Positions 27,026 to 36,205 of a stretch of 64,000 bases of DNA are shown here, piece by piece; position 1 is the first letter of the stretch; each line of letters begins with the position of its first letter. The notes beneath the pieces were generated by a model. That model ran no database searches, was not told where the DNA came from, and saw nothing but the letters and a program-made list of their open reading frames with translations. The stretch comes from Candidatus Babeliales bacterium. GTDB lineage: Bacteria > Babelota > Babeliae > Babelales > JACPOV01. The position numbers were made by a program, and so were the translations under genes. The stretch lies in the NCBI GenBank assembly GCA_040879965.1, contig JBBDJI010000012.1, forward strand, positions 186,001-250,000. Reading direction: 5' to 3'.

Positions 27026-27640
27026 ATGAAAAAAATATTATTTTCCCTTTCTTTCAGCTTAATACTTATCTTAGCCAGTTGTCGTGATGAGAAACAGTTT
27101 ACAAAACCAATGCAAAAAAGTAAAAATATTGCGATTCCAATACCAGAAGATGATACTATAAAATTAAGCTTTTTTGATGATCAAGAGGTTGGCGATTTTG
27201 ATGATATGGAATCTTTTGTGCTTGACGATTCTCAAGATGATAAAAATTTGTCGCTGGTAGAAAATGAGGCATTATTTGGATTGCAAGAATCAGAACAAAA
27301 TAAACAAATGCGAGTAGTATATTTTGATTATGATAGCCGTAAACCAAGAGCTGATCAACAAGAAACAATGCAAATGCTTTCTGATAATATTAAACAATGG
27401 ACCAAAAAAGGATATAAGGTAGTCTTTAAAGGACATTCATGCTTATGGCATGGTACGCGTGCCTATAATCTTGCACTCTCGGGCCAACGGGCACAATGCC
27501 TCGCTGATATGTGCCAGATACCAAAAGATAATCTTAAAGTATTTGGCGTAGGCAATGAGGAGCCAATGGTTTTTGATAACAAAACAAAAGAAGAACAAGG
27601 AGCCAATAGACGGGTTGAAGTATATCCGATTATTGCATAG
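27026..27640 (+). CDS. OmpA-domain lipoprotein (Pal-like)
   Basis: The 204-residue protein has a lipoprotein signal peptide ending in the lipobox LASC (Cys near residue 18), an acidic Asp-rich linker (about 45-85), and a C-terminal OmpA/MotB peptidoglycan-binding domain: MRVVYFDYDSRKPRADQQ, VFKGHSCLWHGTRAYNLALS and NRRVEVYPI. This fits an outer-membrane lipoprotein that tethers the envelope to peptidoglycan, implying a double-membrane cell. Pal usually sits with tol genes, which are absent here, so a specific Tol-Pal role is not shown. A strong AAGGAGA precedes the ATG. Confidence 0.85.
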   Translation: MKKILFSLSFSLILILASCRDEKQFTKPMQKSKNIAIPIPEDDTIKLSFFDDQEVGDFDDMESFVLDDSQDDKNLSLVENEALFGLQESEQNKQMRVVYFDYDSRKPRADQQETMQMLSDNIKQWTKKGYKVVFKGHSCLWHGTRAYNLALSGQRAQCLADMCQIPKDNLKVFGVGNEEPMVFDNKTKEEQGANRRVEVYPIIA

Positions 27641-27673
27641 AGCTTTAATGGCTTGCTTTTAGCAAAAAAAATT

Positions 27674-27750
27674 ATACAGTGCGCATGCAAATTGCCATAA
27701 AATTGATACCGTTAATTTTTATAGGTGTTTGTATGTGCACTGTATTTTTT
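27674..27750. terminator. bidirectional terminator hairpin with long loop
   Basis: Arms 27674-27691 and 27728-27745 (18 bases each) pair throughout with two G-U wobbles, around a 36-base loop. T-runs follow on both strands (TTTTTT after the right arm, and the complement of AAAAAAATT before the left arm). It lies between a rightward and a leftward gene and so can stop both. Confidence 0.65.
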
Positions 27751-27846
27751 AACACTAAGGCACAAGATGGTTGATCTATCTTTAATTGAGCCATTTGATA
27801 CCGCCAATTGGCAATCGTACTCATCAATTTTGATCAATTTTAATCA

Positions 27847-29286
27847 TTATGAATGAGCAATATTTGTATTATTTGAGCTTCCTAAAAAATTAATAAATGG
27901 TTCAAAGCTCTTGCATAAGATTCTTTCTTTCGTTATTGATGCTAAGTCAACAGAGTAAATACCCATTTTGCTATCAGTATTGTTTTTCCACGAAAAAGAG
28001 TCCATGAGTGTCCACCAAAAATAACCACGAATATCAATTTTTTCCTTCAATGCTAATTGAACCACCCATAGATGTTTTTTGAGATAAATATTTTTAAAAA
28101 GATCTTCAGGGTCATTCATGCCATTTTCAGCGATGTATAATGGCACACCTAATTGAGCGGCTCTTTTTATAGCTCGATATAAACCTTCAGGATAACATGA
28201 ACGTTCTTTTTTATTTGTAGTGAACATTTCTTCAGGCCGTTTATATTCTTTGCAATTCAATATAACCGTATGTGTATAATAATTAACGCCAAGAAAATCT
28301 AATGCTTTGATTGCTTTTTTATTATATTTCTTAACTCGATATCCCCAATAAAAATGCCCTGTTTTAAAATAGTTTAATGTTGCCTCATGCAGTAAATAAT
28401 TAAATCCTTTGCAAATGTAACGATCTAATGGGTGTAGGCTATAATAAGGATCTAAAGGTTGAAATACTTTTGGGAAACCGACTTGTGCTTTAGGATTAAT
28501 TTCTTTAAAGCGATGATAAATATCAATATGTGCATCGAGCATATTGCGGACTACTTTTCCACATAGCTTGAGATGCCATTTTTTAAACGGTGGATATTTG
28601 CCACGAAAATAACCTTCTAAAGCATAACCAACTGGTTCATTGAATGTCATCCACATGTCTACTTTATTATTGAGTTTTTCAAAAACATATTCAGCAAATT
28701 CAACAAAATCCGGTATATTTTTTGCTTTTTCGAAAGCACCTTTTTGATCAAACCATACTGGCCAAGCATGATGGAATAAACATGGAATAGGTTTAATACC
28801 ATACTTAATTAATTCATCAACTAAATCGATATAATGTTGCATAGCGTCTTCATCAAAAATTCCTTCTTGCGGTTCAATCTTACTCCATTCTATAGAAAAG
28901 CGATAACTATTAAGTTTGGCTTTTTTTATAAGTTGTACATCTTCTTTGTATCGATCGTAATGATCACAAGCAGTGCCTGGTTGCGGAATGGCAGCATGTT
29001 TTATTTTTGAATCTACTTTGCAATAACCGCCATCACATGCAGCATGCATAGTCCAACTATTTTCACAATGAGTGTTATTTGCTGATTTTGTTCCTTCAAT
29101 TTGAAATGCGGAAGTTGCAGCACCCCATAAAAAATTTTGTGGGAAAGATAATTTATGCCAAAAATTTTCATCAGCTAATGCATTTTCATGCCATTTGAAA
29201 TGCGTTTCTTGATACCAGTCATAAGAAAAAGCAGTAAATGAGCATAATGAAAAAATTGAGAGATATAATATTTTTTGTATATTCAT
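27847..29286 (-). CDS. exported family 1 glycoside hydrolase (beta-glycosidase), copy 1
   Basis: The 479-residue protein has a signal peptide (residues 1-21) and a complete GH1 barrel. FLWGAATSAFQIEG has the sugar-binding Gln62; Glu217 in TFNEP is the acid/base; Glu387 in YIAENG is the nucleophile; and YFWWTLMDSFSW is the substrate-site loop. The family hydrolyses beta-glucosides, galactosides or related sugars. An insertion with four cysteines (about residues 74-107) is peculiar to this copy. It is the last of three tandem GH1 genes, 27 bases after copy 2, with a bidirectional terminator downstream. Confidence 0.92.
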   Translation of the reverse strand: MNIQKILYLSIFSLCSFTAFSYDWYQETHFKWHENALADENFWHKLSFPQNFLWGAATSAFQIEGTKSANNTHCENSWTMHAACDGGYCKVDSKIKHAAIPQPGTACDHYDRYKEDVQLIKKAKLNSYRFSIEWSKIEPQEGIFDEDAMQHYIDLVDELIKYGIKPIPCLFHHAWPVWFDQKGAFEKAKNIPDFVEFAEYVFEKLNNKVDMWMTFNEPVGYALEGYFRGKYPPFKKWHLKLCGKVVRNMLDAHIDIYHRFKEINPKAQVGFPKVFQPLDPYYSLHPLDRYICKGFNYLLHEATLNYFKTGHFYWGYRVKKYNKKAIKALDFLGVNYYTHTVILNCKEYKRPEEMFTTNKKERSCYPEGLYRAIKRAAQLGVPLYIAENGMNDPEDLFKNIYLKKHLWVVQLALKEKIDIRGYFWWTLMDSFSWKNNTDSKMGIYSVDLASITKERILCKSFEPFINFLGSSNNTNIAHS

Positions 29287-29313
29287 GAAACAAGTACTCC
29301 ATTCAGAAAGAAA

Positions 29314-30771
29314 TTATTTTATTTTATTTAAAAATTGCACTAATGGTTTTGCGCCATCACGTAAGCTCCGTTCATAGGTTTCTGGATTTACCTGATAAAT
29401 ACCATATTTAGAGCCGTATCCTTTTTTCCATCCTAAACTATCAAGTAAAGTCCAATAATGATAACCACGAATATCGAATCCATCAGCAATTGCTTTATTT
29501 ACTATGTATAGATGTTTTTTTATAAATTCATTACGTATTTGATCAGTCGAATCAGCGATGCCATTTTCAGTTATGTAAATTGGCAATCCTAATGTTGCTG
29601 CTTTTACAATTGATCGATAGAGGCCTTCAGGATAAATAGCATTATTATTATCAGGTGCTTGCTGCTCACTTTGCCGTGCTTTGAGCGTGCCAATATTAGT
29701 TGGCCCAACTTGGATAATCTCATGCCTATAATAATTTACACCAATAAAATCTAAAGAATTTGGTGCTTTATTGTTTTTTTCATTAACTAAGCCACCAAAC
29801 CAATTAAAATGACCATTCTTAAAGAAATTAAGTAGACTATCATGCAATAAAGCATTGCCTGTTTTGGCCGCAAAAATTTCTAGAGGATTCCAGCTATTAT
29901 ATGGATCTAAAGGATGAAACATGTTTATGATACCAAACTGAATATTTGGCCTTTTTCTTTTGAATTCTTTATAAATATCTATATGAGCATTGAGCATATT
30001 TTTAAGAACGATGCCGGGCTGTTTAAGGTAATCAATGAGGTTATAAGGATTTAATAAAACATCAGTAAATTTTTTGAGTGTTTTATGTGGCGGATAAGTA
30101 CCGCGAAAATAACCTTCCATAGCATATGCAACTGGTTCATTATAAGAAATCCAATAATCTACTTGTGGAAGATTATCAAAAACATAATTGCAAAAGCGCA
30201 CAAAATATTGATTGTTTTCTGCTTTTTCAAATCCTTCTTTTTGTGCAAACCATACTGGTAGTGTGAAATGAAATAAACAAACCCAAGGCGCGATATTATA
30301 TTTTTCCAGTTCTTTAACTAAATCGATATAATGATTCATGGCTTCTTGATCAAATTTTCCTTCTTCTGGTTCAATTTTATCCCAAGGGATTGAAAAACGA
30401 TAAGTATTAAATCCTGCTTTGGCGATGAGTTGTACATCTTTTTTAAATTGATTCCAATGATCCATGCCTTTAGTGTTTTTAAAATATTCACCTAAAACAG
30501 GATCTTCCGTCCAATTATTTTTTACAAATTGATTATGATGCGTTTGTACACCTTCGATTTGAAAAGCAGAAGAAGCTACGCCCCAAGAAAATTTTTTAGG
30601 AAAAGTAAGTGAAGACCAAAAAGTGGCATCATTTAAATCTATTGTTTGCCAATCAAGTTTTTTTTCTTTGTTCCAATCAAAAAGCAATTTTTTTGAAGAA
30701 ACGCTTATTGCGATACAACTAAATACCAGACTCAGAATAGTGAAAAATATAAACTTTTTTTTACAATTCAT
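29314..30771 (-). CDS. exported family 1 glycoside hydrolase, copy 2
   Basis: The 485-residue protein has a signal peptide (MNCKKKFIFFTILSLVFSCI...). All GH1 landmarks are kept: FSWGVASSAFQIEG, acid/base Glu212 in SYNEP, nucleophile Glu402 in YITENG, and YHYWTLLDSLGWKKGYGSKY. It lies three bases after copy 3 in the direction of transcription and belongs to the same operon. Substrate is unknown. Localisation outside the cytoplasm suggests scavenging of host or environmental glycosides, or remodelling of surface glycans. Confidence 0.92.
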   Translation of the reverse strand: MNCKKKFIFFTILSLVFSCIAISVSSKKLLFDWNKEKKLDWQTIDLNDATFWSSLTFPKKFSWGVASSAFQIEGVQTHHNQFVKNNWTEDPVLGEYFKNTKGMDHWNQFKKDVQLIAKAGFNTYRFSIPWDKIEPEEGKFDQEAMNHYIDLVKELEKYNIAPWVCLFHFTLPVWFAQKEGFEKAENNQYFVRFCNYVFDNLPQVDYWISYNEPVAYAMEGYFRGTYPPHKTLKKFTDVLLNPYNLIDYLKQPGIVLKNMLNAHIDIYKEFKRKRPNIQFGIINMFHPLDPYNSWNPLEIFAAKTGNALLHDSLLNFFKNGHFNWFGGLVNEKNNKAPNSLDFIGVNYYRHEIIQVGPTNIGTLKARQSEQQAPDNNNAIYPEGLYRSIVKAATLGLPIYITENGIADSTDQIRNEFIKKHLYIVNKAIADGFDIRGYHYWTLLDSLGWKKGYGSKYGIYQVNPETYERSLRDGAKPLVQFLNKIK

Positions 30772-30774
30772 AAC

Positions 30775-32154
30775 TTAAACTCGATTTAATAATTTTTGCT
30801 CAGCAAGAAAGTTGACGAATGGTATTGCATCACTTCTCAATATTTTACTTTTATTTCTAGGATCAAATTTATACAATCCATAACCAGATTTATCCATAAA
30901 CGTCCAATAAGCGTATCCTTTAATAGGAATACCGTCATTAATCGCACAGTTGATTATATAAAGATGTTTTTTGATAAATTCATTACGCAAAGAATCATTT
31001 GGGTCGGCAATGCCATTTTCAGTAATATAAATAGGGACATTGAGTTCTTGTGCTTTTAAAATTGCACGATATAAACCTTCAGGGTAAATAGCACGGCCAA
31101 GTTCTGTTTTTGATTCATACTCTCGCGCCTTTAAGCGTTTGTGAGAAAAATAACCAGTAGCTTGAATAAGCTCATGGCTATAATAATTTACCCCGATATA
31201 ATCAAGCGCTTGTGTAGCATTAGGATTATAATCATGCATAAGCCAGAACCAATTAAAATGGCCTGTTTTAAAAAATTCAAAAATAGAATCATAAATAATA
31301 TGATTTGCTCCTTTTATGATCAATTTTTCAGCAAATAAATCTTGGTAGCTATCAAGCATATGAAACATTTTTACAAAACCAATTTGTGCTTCAGGATTTT
31401 TTTCTTTGAATGCTTGATAAATATCTACGTGAGCATTAAGCATATTTTTAAGAACGGTTCCAGCTTGTCTTAAATAAAAAAATCCTTTTCTATATGGCGG
31501 ATATTTAGCGGTATGATACGCTTCCATTACATAAGCAATTGGTTCATTATAGGTAATCCACGTGGAAACATATTTATTTAAATTATCAAATACAAATTGG
31601 GCAAACCGAATAAATTTTTGCATATTTTCTGATTTTTCAAAACGTCCTTGATCTGCAAACCAAAGTGGCAATCTAAAGTGAAAAAGACAAACAATTGGCT
31701 CAATATTTTCTTTTCTCAAATATTTACATAAATCGATATAATGAGTTATTGCCTGTTCATCGAATTGTCCTTCTTCTGGTTCTATTTTTTCCCAGGGAAT
31801 ATTAAAACGATATTGATTGACCCCTAATTTTTTGAGGAGTTCAATATCTTTAATATAATCATTCCAATTATCACAACCTTCATCAAATTCTCGATCTGGA
31901 TTGTTGATGGTATAATCATTTTGAATGAATTTCCCACTATGAGTGCTCGTACCTTCAAGATCAGATGCTTTTGTAGCTACGCCCCATTTAAAATTTTTAG
32001 GAAAAGTGAGTGAAGACCAAAATATATCATCAGATAAATTAACAGAATCCCAATCGAGATGAAACTCTTGTTGCCAATTGGTTGCCAATGGATTGGCATT
32101 TAATATAAAAGAAAATATTAAAAGTATTCCAGAAAAAAGCTTAAGTAATTTCAT
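30775..32154 (-). CDS. exported family 1 glycoside hydrolase with altered sugar site, copy 3
   Basis: The 459-residue protein has a signal peptide (MKLLKLFSGILLIFSFILNA) and keeps both catalytic glutamates (Glu204 in TYNEP, Glu379 in YITENG). The near-invariant Gln of the SAFQIEG motif is replaced (ATKASDLEG, Asp65), and the Trp-rich loop near the C-terminus is shortened (YAYWTFMDKSGYGLYKF, without the usual FxW and following Gly-rich turn). So the fold and hydrolytic pair look intact but glycone recognition should differ. It is the first GH1 of the operon, 22 bases downstream of an exported HAD-like gene. Confidence 0.9.
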   Translation of the reverse strand: MKLLKLFSGILLIFSFILNANPLATNWQQEFHLDWDSVNLSDDIFWSSLTFPKNFKWGVATKASDLEGTSTHSGKFIQNDYTINNPDREFDEGCDNWNDYIKDIELLKKLGVNQYRFNIPWEKIEPEEGQFDEQAITHYIDLCKYLRKENIEPIVCLFHFRLPLWFADQGRFEKSENMQKFIRFAQFVFDNLNKYVSTWITYNEPIAYVMEAYHTAKYPPYRKGFFYLRQAGTVLKNMLNAHVDIYQAFKEKNPEAQIGFVKMFHMLDSYQDLFAEKLIIKGANHIIYDSIFEFFKTGHFNWFWLMHDYNPNATQALDYIGVNYYSHELIQATGYFSHKRLKAREYESKTELGRAIYPEGLYRAILKAQELNVPIYITENGIADPNDSLRNEFIKKHLYIINCAINDGIPIKGYAYWTFMDKSGYGLYKFDPRNKSKILRSDAIPFVNFLAEQKLLNRV

Positions 32155-32176
32155 AGTGTCCCCATTTATTTTATTA

Positions 32177-32929
32177 TCACAAAGTAGTATTTAGATTTAG
32201 ATATTTATTAAATTCTTGTTTCAGTTGATCAGCATTTTTAAAGTGAATGCTTTCAATATTTACCTTTGCGGATTCAGCGCCTTTGATATTATCAATTTGA
32301 TCATCAATAAATAAAATTGGTTTTTGTGAATTATTAGGATTTTGTTTAATTAAATATTTACGTAGTCCGATATAATATTCTACGCATGGTTTTGCTATAT
32401 CTTTATCGTTATCTTCTGGAATAAAGGAACCTTTAAATTGCTCAAATATTTTAGGATATTTGCTTTGCATTATTGCCAATGATCTTTTACCAATGTTAGA
32501 AGCAAGATAATTCTGAAAGCCTTTATTTTTCATTTCTATTAAACTGTCGATTGCGCCTTGATTAGGTGTTTGTAAATTTACAAGCTCCATCAGTTCCTGA
32601 TCATATTTTTTTAATACCGGGTATTTTGCAATAAGTTTTATAAGCAAATCTTCTGCAGAGCTACACGCTTTATTTAAAGAATATGCTTCTGATCCCGCTT
32701 GCGTGATAAGCGAAATAAGTTCCCATTTGTTATTCGATTTCCACAATATAGAAAATGCTTTTTTTATCATGAGCCAAGGTTCTTGATTGACCAATACCCC
32801 ATGAAAATCCCATGCAAGAATAACTTCATCTTTAGAAAGTTTTTTAGTTTCTTGTGAATACAAAGATGGAATAGAATGAAGAACAAGTGTGATAATAAAA
32901 AAGTAAGAAGCTAGTTTGTTAGCTTTCAT
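32177..32929 (-). CDS. exported HAD-like hydrolase
   Basis: The 250-residue protein has a signal peptide (to about residue 25, SLYSQ). It then has HAD motif I as LAWDFHGVLV: Asp41 keeps the nucleophile, but the usual second Asp is His43. Motif II is LASNIGKR, a Lys follows in DIAKPCVEYY, and FIDDQIDNI supplies the acidic pair. Loss of the second Asp (the acid/base of phosphatases) suggests altered or weak phosphatase activity. GGAGG precedes the ATG, and a TTGACA promoter lies upstream. It leads the GH1 operon. A relative with further losses is encoded at 33113. Confidence 0.75.
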   Translation of the reverse strand: MKANKLASYFFIITLVLHSIPSLYSQETKKLSKDEVILAWDFHGVLVNQEPWLMIKKAFSILWKSNNKWELISLITQAGSEAYSLNKACSSAEDLLIKLIAKYPVLKKYDQELMELVNLQTPNQGAIDSLIEMKNKGFQNYLASNIGKRSLAIMQSKYPKIFEQFKGSFIPEDNDKDIAKPCVEYYIGLRKYLIKQNPNNSQKPILFIDDQIDNIKGAESAKVNIESIHFKNADQLKQEFNKYLNLNTTL

Positions 32930-32961
32930 AAGAATCCTCCATATTCATATAACCTTTTTTT

Positions 32962-32990
32962 ACTATCACATGAATATATTATTTTGTCAA
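32962..32990 (-). promoter_or_regulatory. sigma-70-type promoter of the HAD-GH1 operon
   Basis: On the minus strand: perfect TTGACA (32990-32985), 17-base spacer, GATAGT (32967-32962). Transcription would start about 25 bases before the HAD gene. Confidence 0.55.
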
Positions 32991-33052
32991 AAAAGGCATA
33001 AATTTAAATTAAAATATTGATGAATTTTCAAATATGCAATCAAAAAGCCAAT

Positions 33053-33070
33053 TAAACCTCTAAAGGTTTA
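33053..33070 (-). terminator. weak hairpin, possible terminator of the 33113 gene
   Basis: TAAACCT and AGGTTTA form a 7-bp stem with a four-base loop, and a TTTTTG run follows about eight bases later on the minus strand. The spacing is long for an efficient terminator. Confidence 0.35.
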
Positions 33071-33112
33071 GTTTCATTAACATTATATAAAAAGATGAGA
33101 AGGTATTTCTAC

Positions 33113-34315
33113 TTATTTTGAAAGCTTATTTTTTAACCACCAGCCAAAGGTAACTAAGGCAATACCGGTAACCACGCCAGCAAAAAAATTTTTATTAAAA
33201 AAAGAAAACTTTGAAGCAATTGATGCGGGTTTATTTGAGATTGGTTTATTGCTTTGAGAATTATTATTTTCTTCAATACTTGATTCTTTGGTCTTAGTGG
33301 TATCGTTTAATTCTGTATTTGTAGGGTTGATGGAGGGTTCAGTTTGTATTGCTATATCTGTGGTTTTTTGAACATCAGGATTCTCAGTGCTTGGAAAAAT
33401 TTCATTTGATTCGTCTATGATAAGACTTTCATCTTCATCAGGATCAAAAAATTTTTCATTTTCATCATCTGATTCTTCTTTTTTTAGATTATTACTTGAA
33501 AGTTTTTCTTCTTCAATGCTTAATTGATTAAAATAATTTTTTAGTTGTTCTATTGATTCAAATTCTATCGGAGCAATATTCAATTGAGTAGTTAACTCTT
33601 GATTTAATTTGCAATCTTTTTTAGTAATAAGATGAATAGGGCTGTTAAGAACAATTTTATTGGCTAAAGCTCGTATTGTTTTTAGATACAAATCATTTGG
33701 AAATGGTTCTGGAGATTCAAACCAGTTAAATCCTTTTTCAATATAAGATTTAATTTTCTGATTATTTTTATTAAACGGAATGGTAACTATGCCATAAAAA
33801 TAATCAGACAGATCGAGCATGGAATTTAATTTGTCTAAATAAGCTTCATGTTCTAAAGAGTCCTGATTAGAAAAGAGAATGCAAGAAAAATTTAATTTTT
33901 TCATTTCTAGTAAAAAATCTAAAAAATCTTTTTTAGTTGATGGAGAAATAATAATCTTATTTAAGCCATCAATTTCATCAGTTGATAACTTAATTTGAAA
34001 TTTTTGATCAGAAACAGTATTAATAATATTGCTTAATCCTTTTGGTAGTCCATTTTTATTTTTAGAAAGATTATAGGCAACAGATGGAATACGCAGTATT
34101 GTCCAAGGGCTAAGATATTTTGAACCTAAAGATCTTACGGTATTACCAGTAATTATTTTTTTTATTTCTGCATGATTCTTAAATACCATTGAATCGGGTA
34201 CTGCAATAATCCTTTTTGCATTCGAATTCAAAAAAAGAGAATTTTCCATGCTAGAAATATAAAAACTTGAAAAGATACTTACGAATATAAAAATAAAATT
34301 AAATACTTTTTTCAT
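33113..34315 (-). CDS. exported, C-terminally membrane-anchored HAD-like pseudoenzyme
   Basis: The 400-residue protein has a signal peptide (to about residue 22). Residues about 35-250 follow the layout of the HAD protein at 32177: RIIAVPDSMVFKNH lines up with motif I but puts Pro40 where the nucleophile Asp should be; CILFSNQDS matches motif II; and the end (QLKNYFNQL) matches the end of the other protein (QLKQEFNKYL). A 100-residue acidic, Ser/Asn-rich linker follows, then one membrane helix (FAGVVTGIALVTFGWWL) with a basic tail. I infer a non-catalytic HAD-fold domain displayed outside and held by the C-terminal anchor. Confidence 0.62.
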   Translation of the reverse strand: MKKVFNFIFIFVSIFSSFYISSMENSLFLNSNAKRIIAVPDSMVFKNHAEIKKIITGNTVRSLGSKYLSPWTILRIPSVAYNLSKNKNGLPKGLSNIINTVSDQKFQIKLSTDEIDGLNKIIISPSTKKDFLDFLLEMKKLNFSCILFSNQDSLEHEAYLDKLNSMLDLSDYFYGIVTIPFNKNNQKIKSYIEKGFNWFESPEPFPNDLYLKTIRALANKIVLNSPIHLITKKDCKLNQELTTQLNIAPIEFESIEQLKNYFNQLSIEEEKLSSNNLKKEESDDENEKFFDPDEDESLIIDESNEIFPSTENPDVQKTTDIAIQTEPSINPTNTELNDTTKTKESSIEENNNSQSNKPISNKPASIASKFSFFNKNFFAGVVTGIALVTFGWWLKNKLSK

Positions 34316-34340
34316 GAGAAAACCTCCATTTTCCCTTATT

Positions 34341-35930
34341 TTAATTAACTAAGCGCCAACGCCTGCCTTTAAATTGCTTTTGTTCTAATTGTGCGACAAG
34401 GCCCTGTGCTTTTTGTGGAATCAAAATAAAGCTACGTTTTTGAATTACTCGTACTTTTGCAATTTGTTTTTTAACAATTTTTTCATCGATAGTCAGATGA
34501 TGAAGAATATCATTTCTTGTTACGCCATCTTGCATGCCTATGTTAATACATAATTCGATGAATCCTTGTTCAGATGATCTATTATTTTCAGTTTTATTTG
34601 AAAATGTTAATGTATCAGTATTTACCTGATTAAAAAACTTTTCATGTAAAAGTTCAATTAATAGTGTATTTCGCTGCTCATCTGAAAGTTGCTGAATAGA
34701 TTCATATAAATTTGATAATTGCTTTTTAGATGATGTTGTACTTTCAATTTTAGCAGCTACATAAGCGAGAGCTTTTTTCTCTTGTTGACCCATAATGCAT
34801 TCAACTGATGGAATAGGGAGTTCCTTAATAGTGCTTTTAAATTTTGCTGCTAATTCACGAATATATCGTTGTTCTCTTGGGTGGATAAATGTTATTGATA
34901 CACCTTCTTTGCCTGCACGGCCTGTACGGCCAATACGATGAACATAGCTTTCACGATCTTCTGGAATTTGATAATTTATAACGTGAGTAATATCTGAAAC
35001 ATCAATACCACGTGCAGCCACATCGGTTGCAATTAAAATTGAAAATTTCTTTTTTCTAAAATCGGTAATTACGCGATTACGGTTAACTTGGCTCATATCA
35101 CCATGCAAAGCATTAACACTATGACCTTTTGCGGCTAATTTTTCAGCAATTTCACTTGTTTGAATTTTAGTTTGGCAAAATACAAAGCCATAAAAGTCTG
35201 GTTCGCTTGCAATAAATCTACATAGTGCTTCAAAACGATATTGCGTCGGTGCTATGCAAAAATATTGTTGTGTAGTTGAACTGGTAACTTGTTCTTGGCT
35301 TACTCTTACTGATGAAGGATTACGCATATGGTTTTTTTGAATCTCTTTAATACCACCTTTAATGGTAGCAGAAAAAAGCCAAATGTTTCGATCGGGCTGA
35401 GAAAAAGTTAAAATTTCATCGATTTCTTCTTTGAATCCCATATCGAGCATGATGTCAGCTTCATCGAGTACAATAGTATGTACATTTCTTAATGATAGTG
35501 TTTTTCTACGTAAATGATCGTTAATACGGCCAGGCGTCCCGACCACAATTTGCGTACCTTTTTTTAATTGATTGCGTTGCGGTTCAAAAGAAACACCACC
35601 ATATATAGTGGTAATTGAAATAGACATTCCCCGTGCTAATTTTTCAAGACTTTCATAAATCTGTAAAGCTAATTCTCGGGTAGGCGCTACGATAAGTGAC
35701 TGAGTTTCTTTATTTTTTAAATCGATATGATGAAGCAAAGGAATACCAAAAGCAAGTGTTTTACCAGTACCGGTTTGTGCTTGACCATGAAAATCATTTT
35801 TACCGGGTACCATTAAAATAGGTAACGATTTTTCTTGAATTTCAGTAGGAGTATGAATACCCATTTTTTCAAGTGTAGTTATAATATGAGAATTTAATGA
35901 AAAATCACGAAATTGTTTAGTTTGTTTCAT
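34341..35930 (-). CDS. deaD: DEAD-box ATP-dependent RNA helicase
   Basis: The 529-residue protein has all helicase motifs in order: Q-motif region (FRDFSLNSHIITTLEKMGIH), AQTGTGKT, PTRELALQ, TPGRI, DEAD in VLDEADIMLDMGF, SAT, then ARGIDV and HRIGRTGRAG. The C-terminal part (about residues 450-529) ends FKGRRWRLVN and resembles the small RNA-binding domain of DeaD/DbpA-type enzymes. It unwinds RNA in ribosome assembly and cold adaptation. The transcript appears to have a structured leader of about 120 bases from a strong promoter at 36060-36087; no good ribosome binding site precedes the ATG. Confidence 0.93.
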   Translation of the reverse strand: MKQTKQFRDFSLNSHIITTLEKMGIHTPTEIQEKSLPILMVPGKNDFHGQAQTGTGKTLAFGIPLLHHIDLKNKETQSLIVAPTRELALQIYESLEKLARGMSISITTIYGGVSFEPQRNQLKKGTQIVVGTPGRINDHLRRKTLSLRNVHTIVLDEADIMLDMGFKEEIDEILTFSQPDRNIWLFSATIKGGIKEIQKNHMRNPSSVRVSQEQVTSSTTQQYFCIAPTQYRFEALCRFIASEPDFYGFVFCQTKIQTSEIAEKLAAKGHSVNALHGDMSQVNRNRVITDFRKKKFSILIATDVAARGIDVSDITHVINYQIPEDRESYVHRIGRTGRAGKEGVSITFIHPREQRYIRELAAKFKSTIKELPIPSVECIMGQQEKKALAYVAAKIESTTSSKKQLSNLYESIQQLSDEQRNTLLIELLHEKFFNQVNTDTLTFSNKTENNRSSEQGFIELCINIGMQDGVTRNDILHHLTIDEKIVKKQIAKVRVIQKRSFILIPQKAQGLVAQLEQKQFKGRRWRLVN

Positions 35931-35956
35931 AGGAAGAAAAGCCTTTTGATTTTATC

Positions 35957-36032
35957 GAGCACTTATAGCTCTCTATATCATTAAGCATTCCTTGATTTTG
36001 CTTGGTAAACTTAATCTATGAGCTGTGTGCTC
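35957..36032 (-). promoter_or_regulatory. structured 5' leader of the RNA helicase gene
   Basis: In the minus-strand leader, GAGCACACAGCTC (36032-36020) can pair with GAGCTATAAGTGCTC (35971-35957): a 6-bp and a 5-bp helix separated by a small internal loop, closing about 48 bases. It lies between the promoter and the start codon. In other bacteria csdA/deaD leaders are long and control expression, so autoregulation is plausible here; this is inference. Confidence 0.4.
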
Positions 36033-36059
36033 TAAAATTTAATATTAGTATTTAGTTCA

Positions 36060-36087
36060 AGTATAGAAGAGAATATAGATTTGTCAA
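36060..36087 (-). promoter_or_regulatory. strong sigma-70 promoter of deaD
   Basis: On the minus strand: TTGACA (36087-36082), 16-base spacer, TATACT (36065-36060). A perfect -35 and five of six at -10. Predicted start near 36053, about 120 bases before the ATG. Confidence 0.65.
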
Positions 36088-36205
36088 TCAAGGGCTTTTT
36101 AAAAAATCATACCATTCCTAATGAAAAATAAAATAATTTTAACATTGCTTATAAAAATTTCAATTGAAAAATATATAAAAATTAAATATGCAATTCGGCA
36201 TCCAA

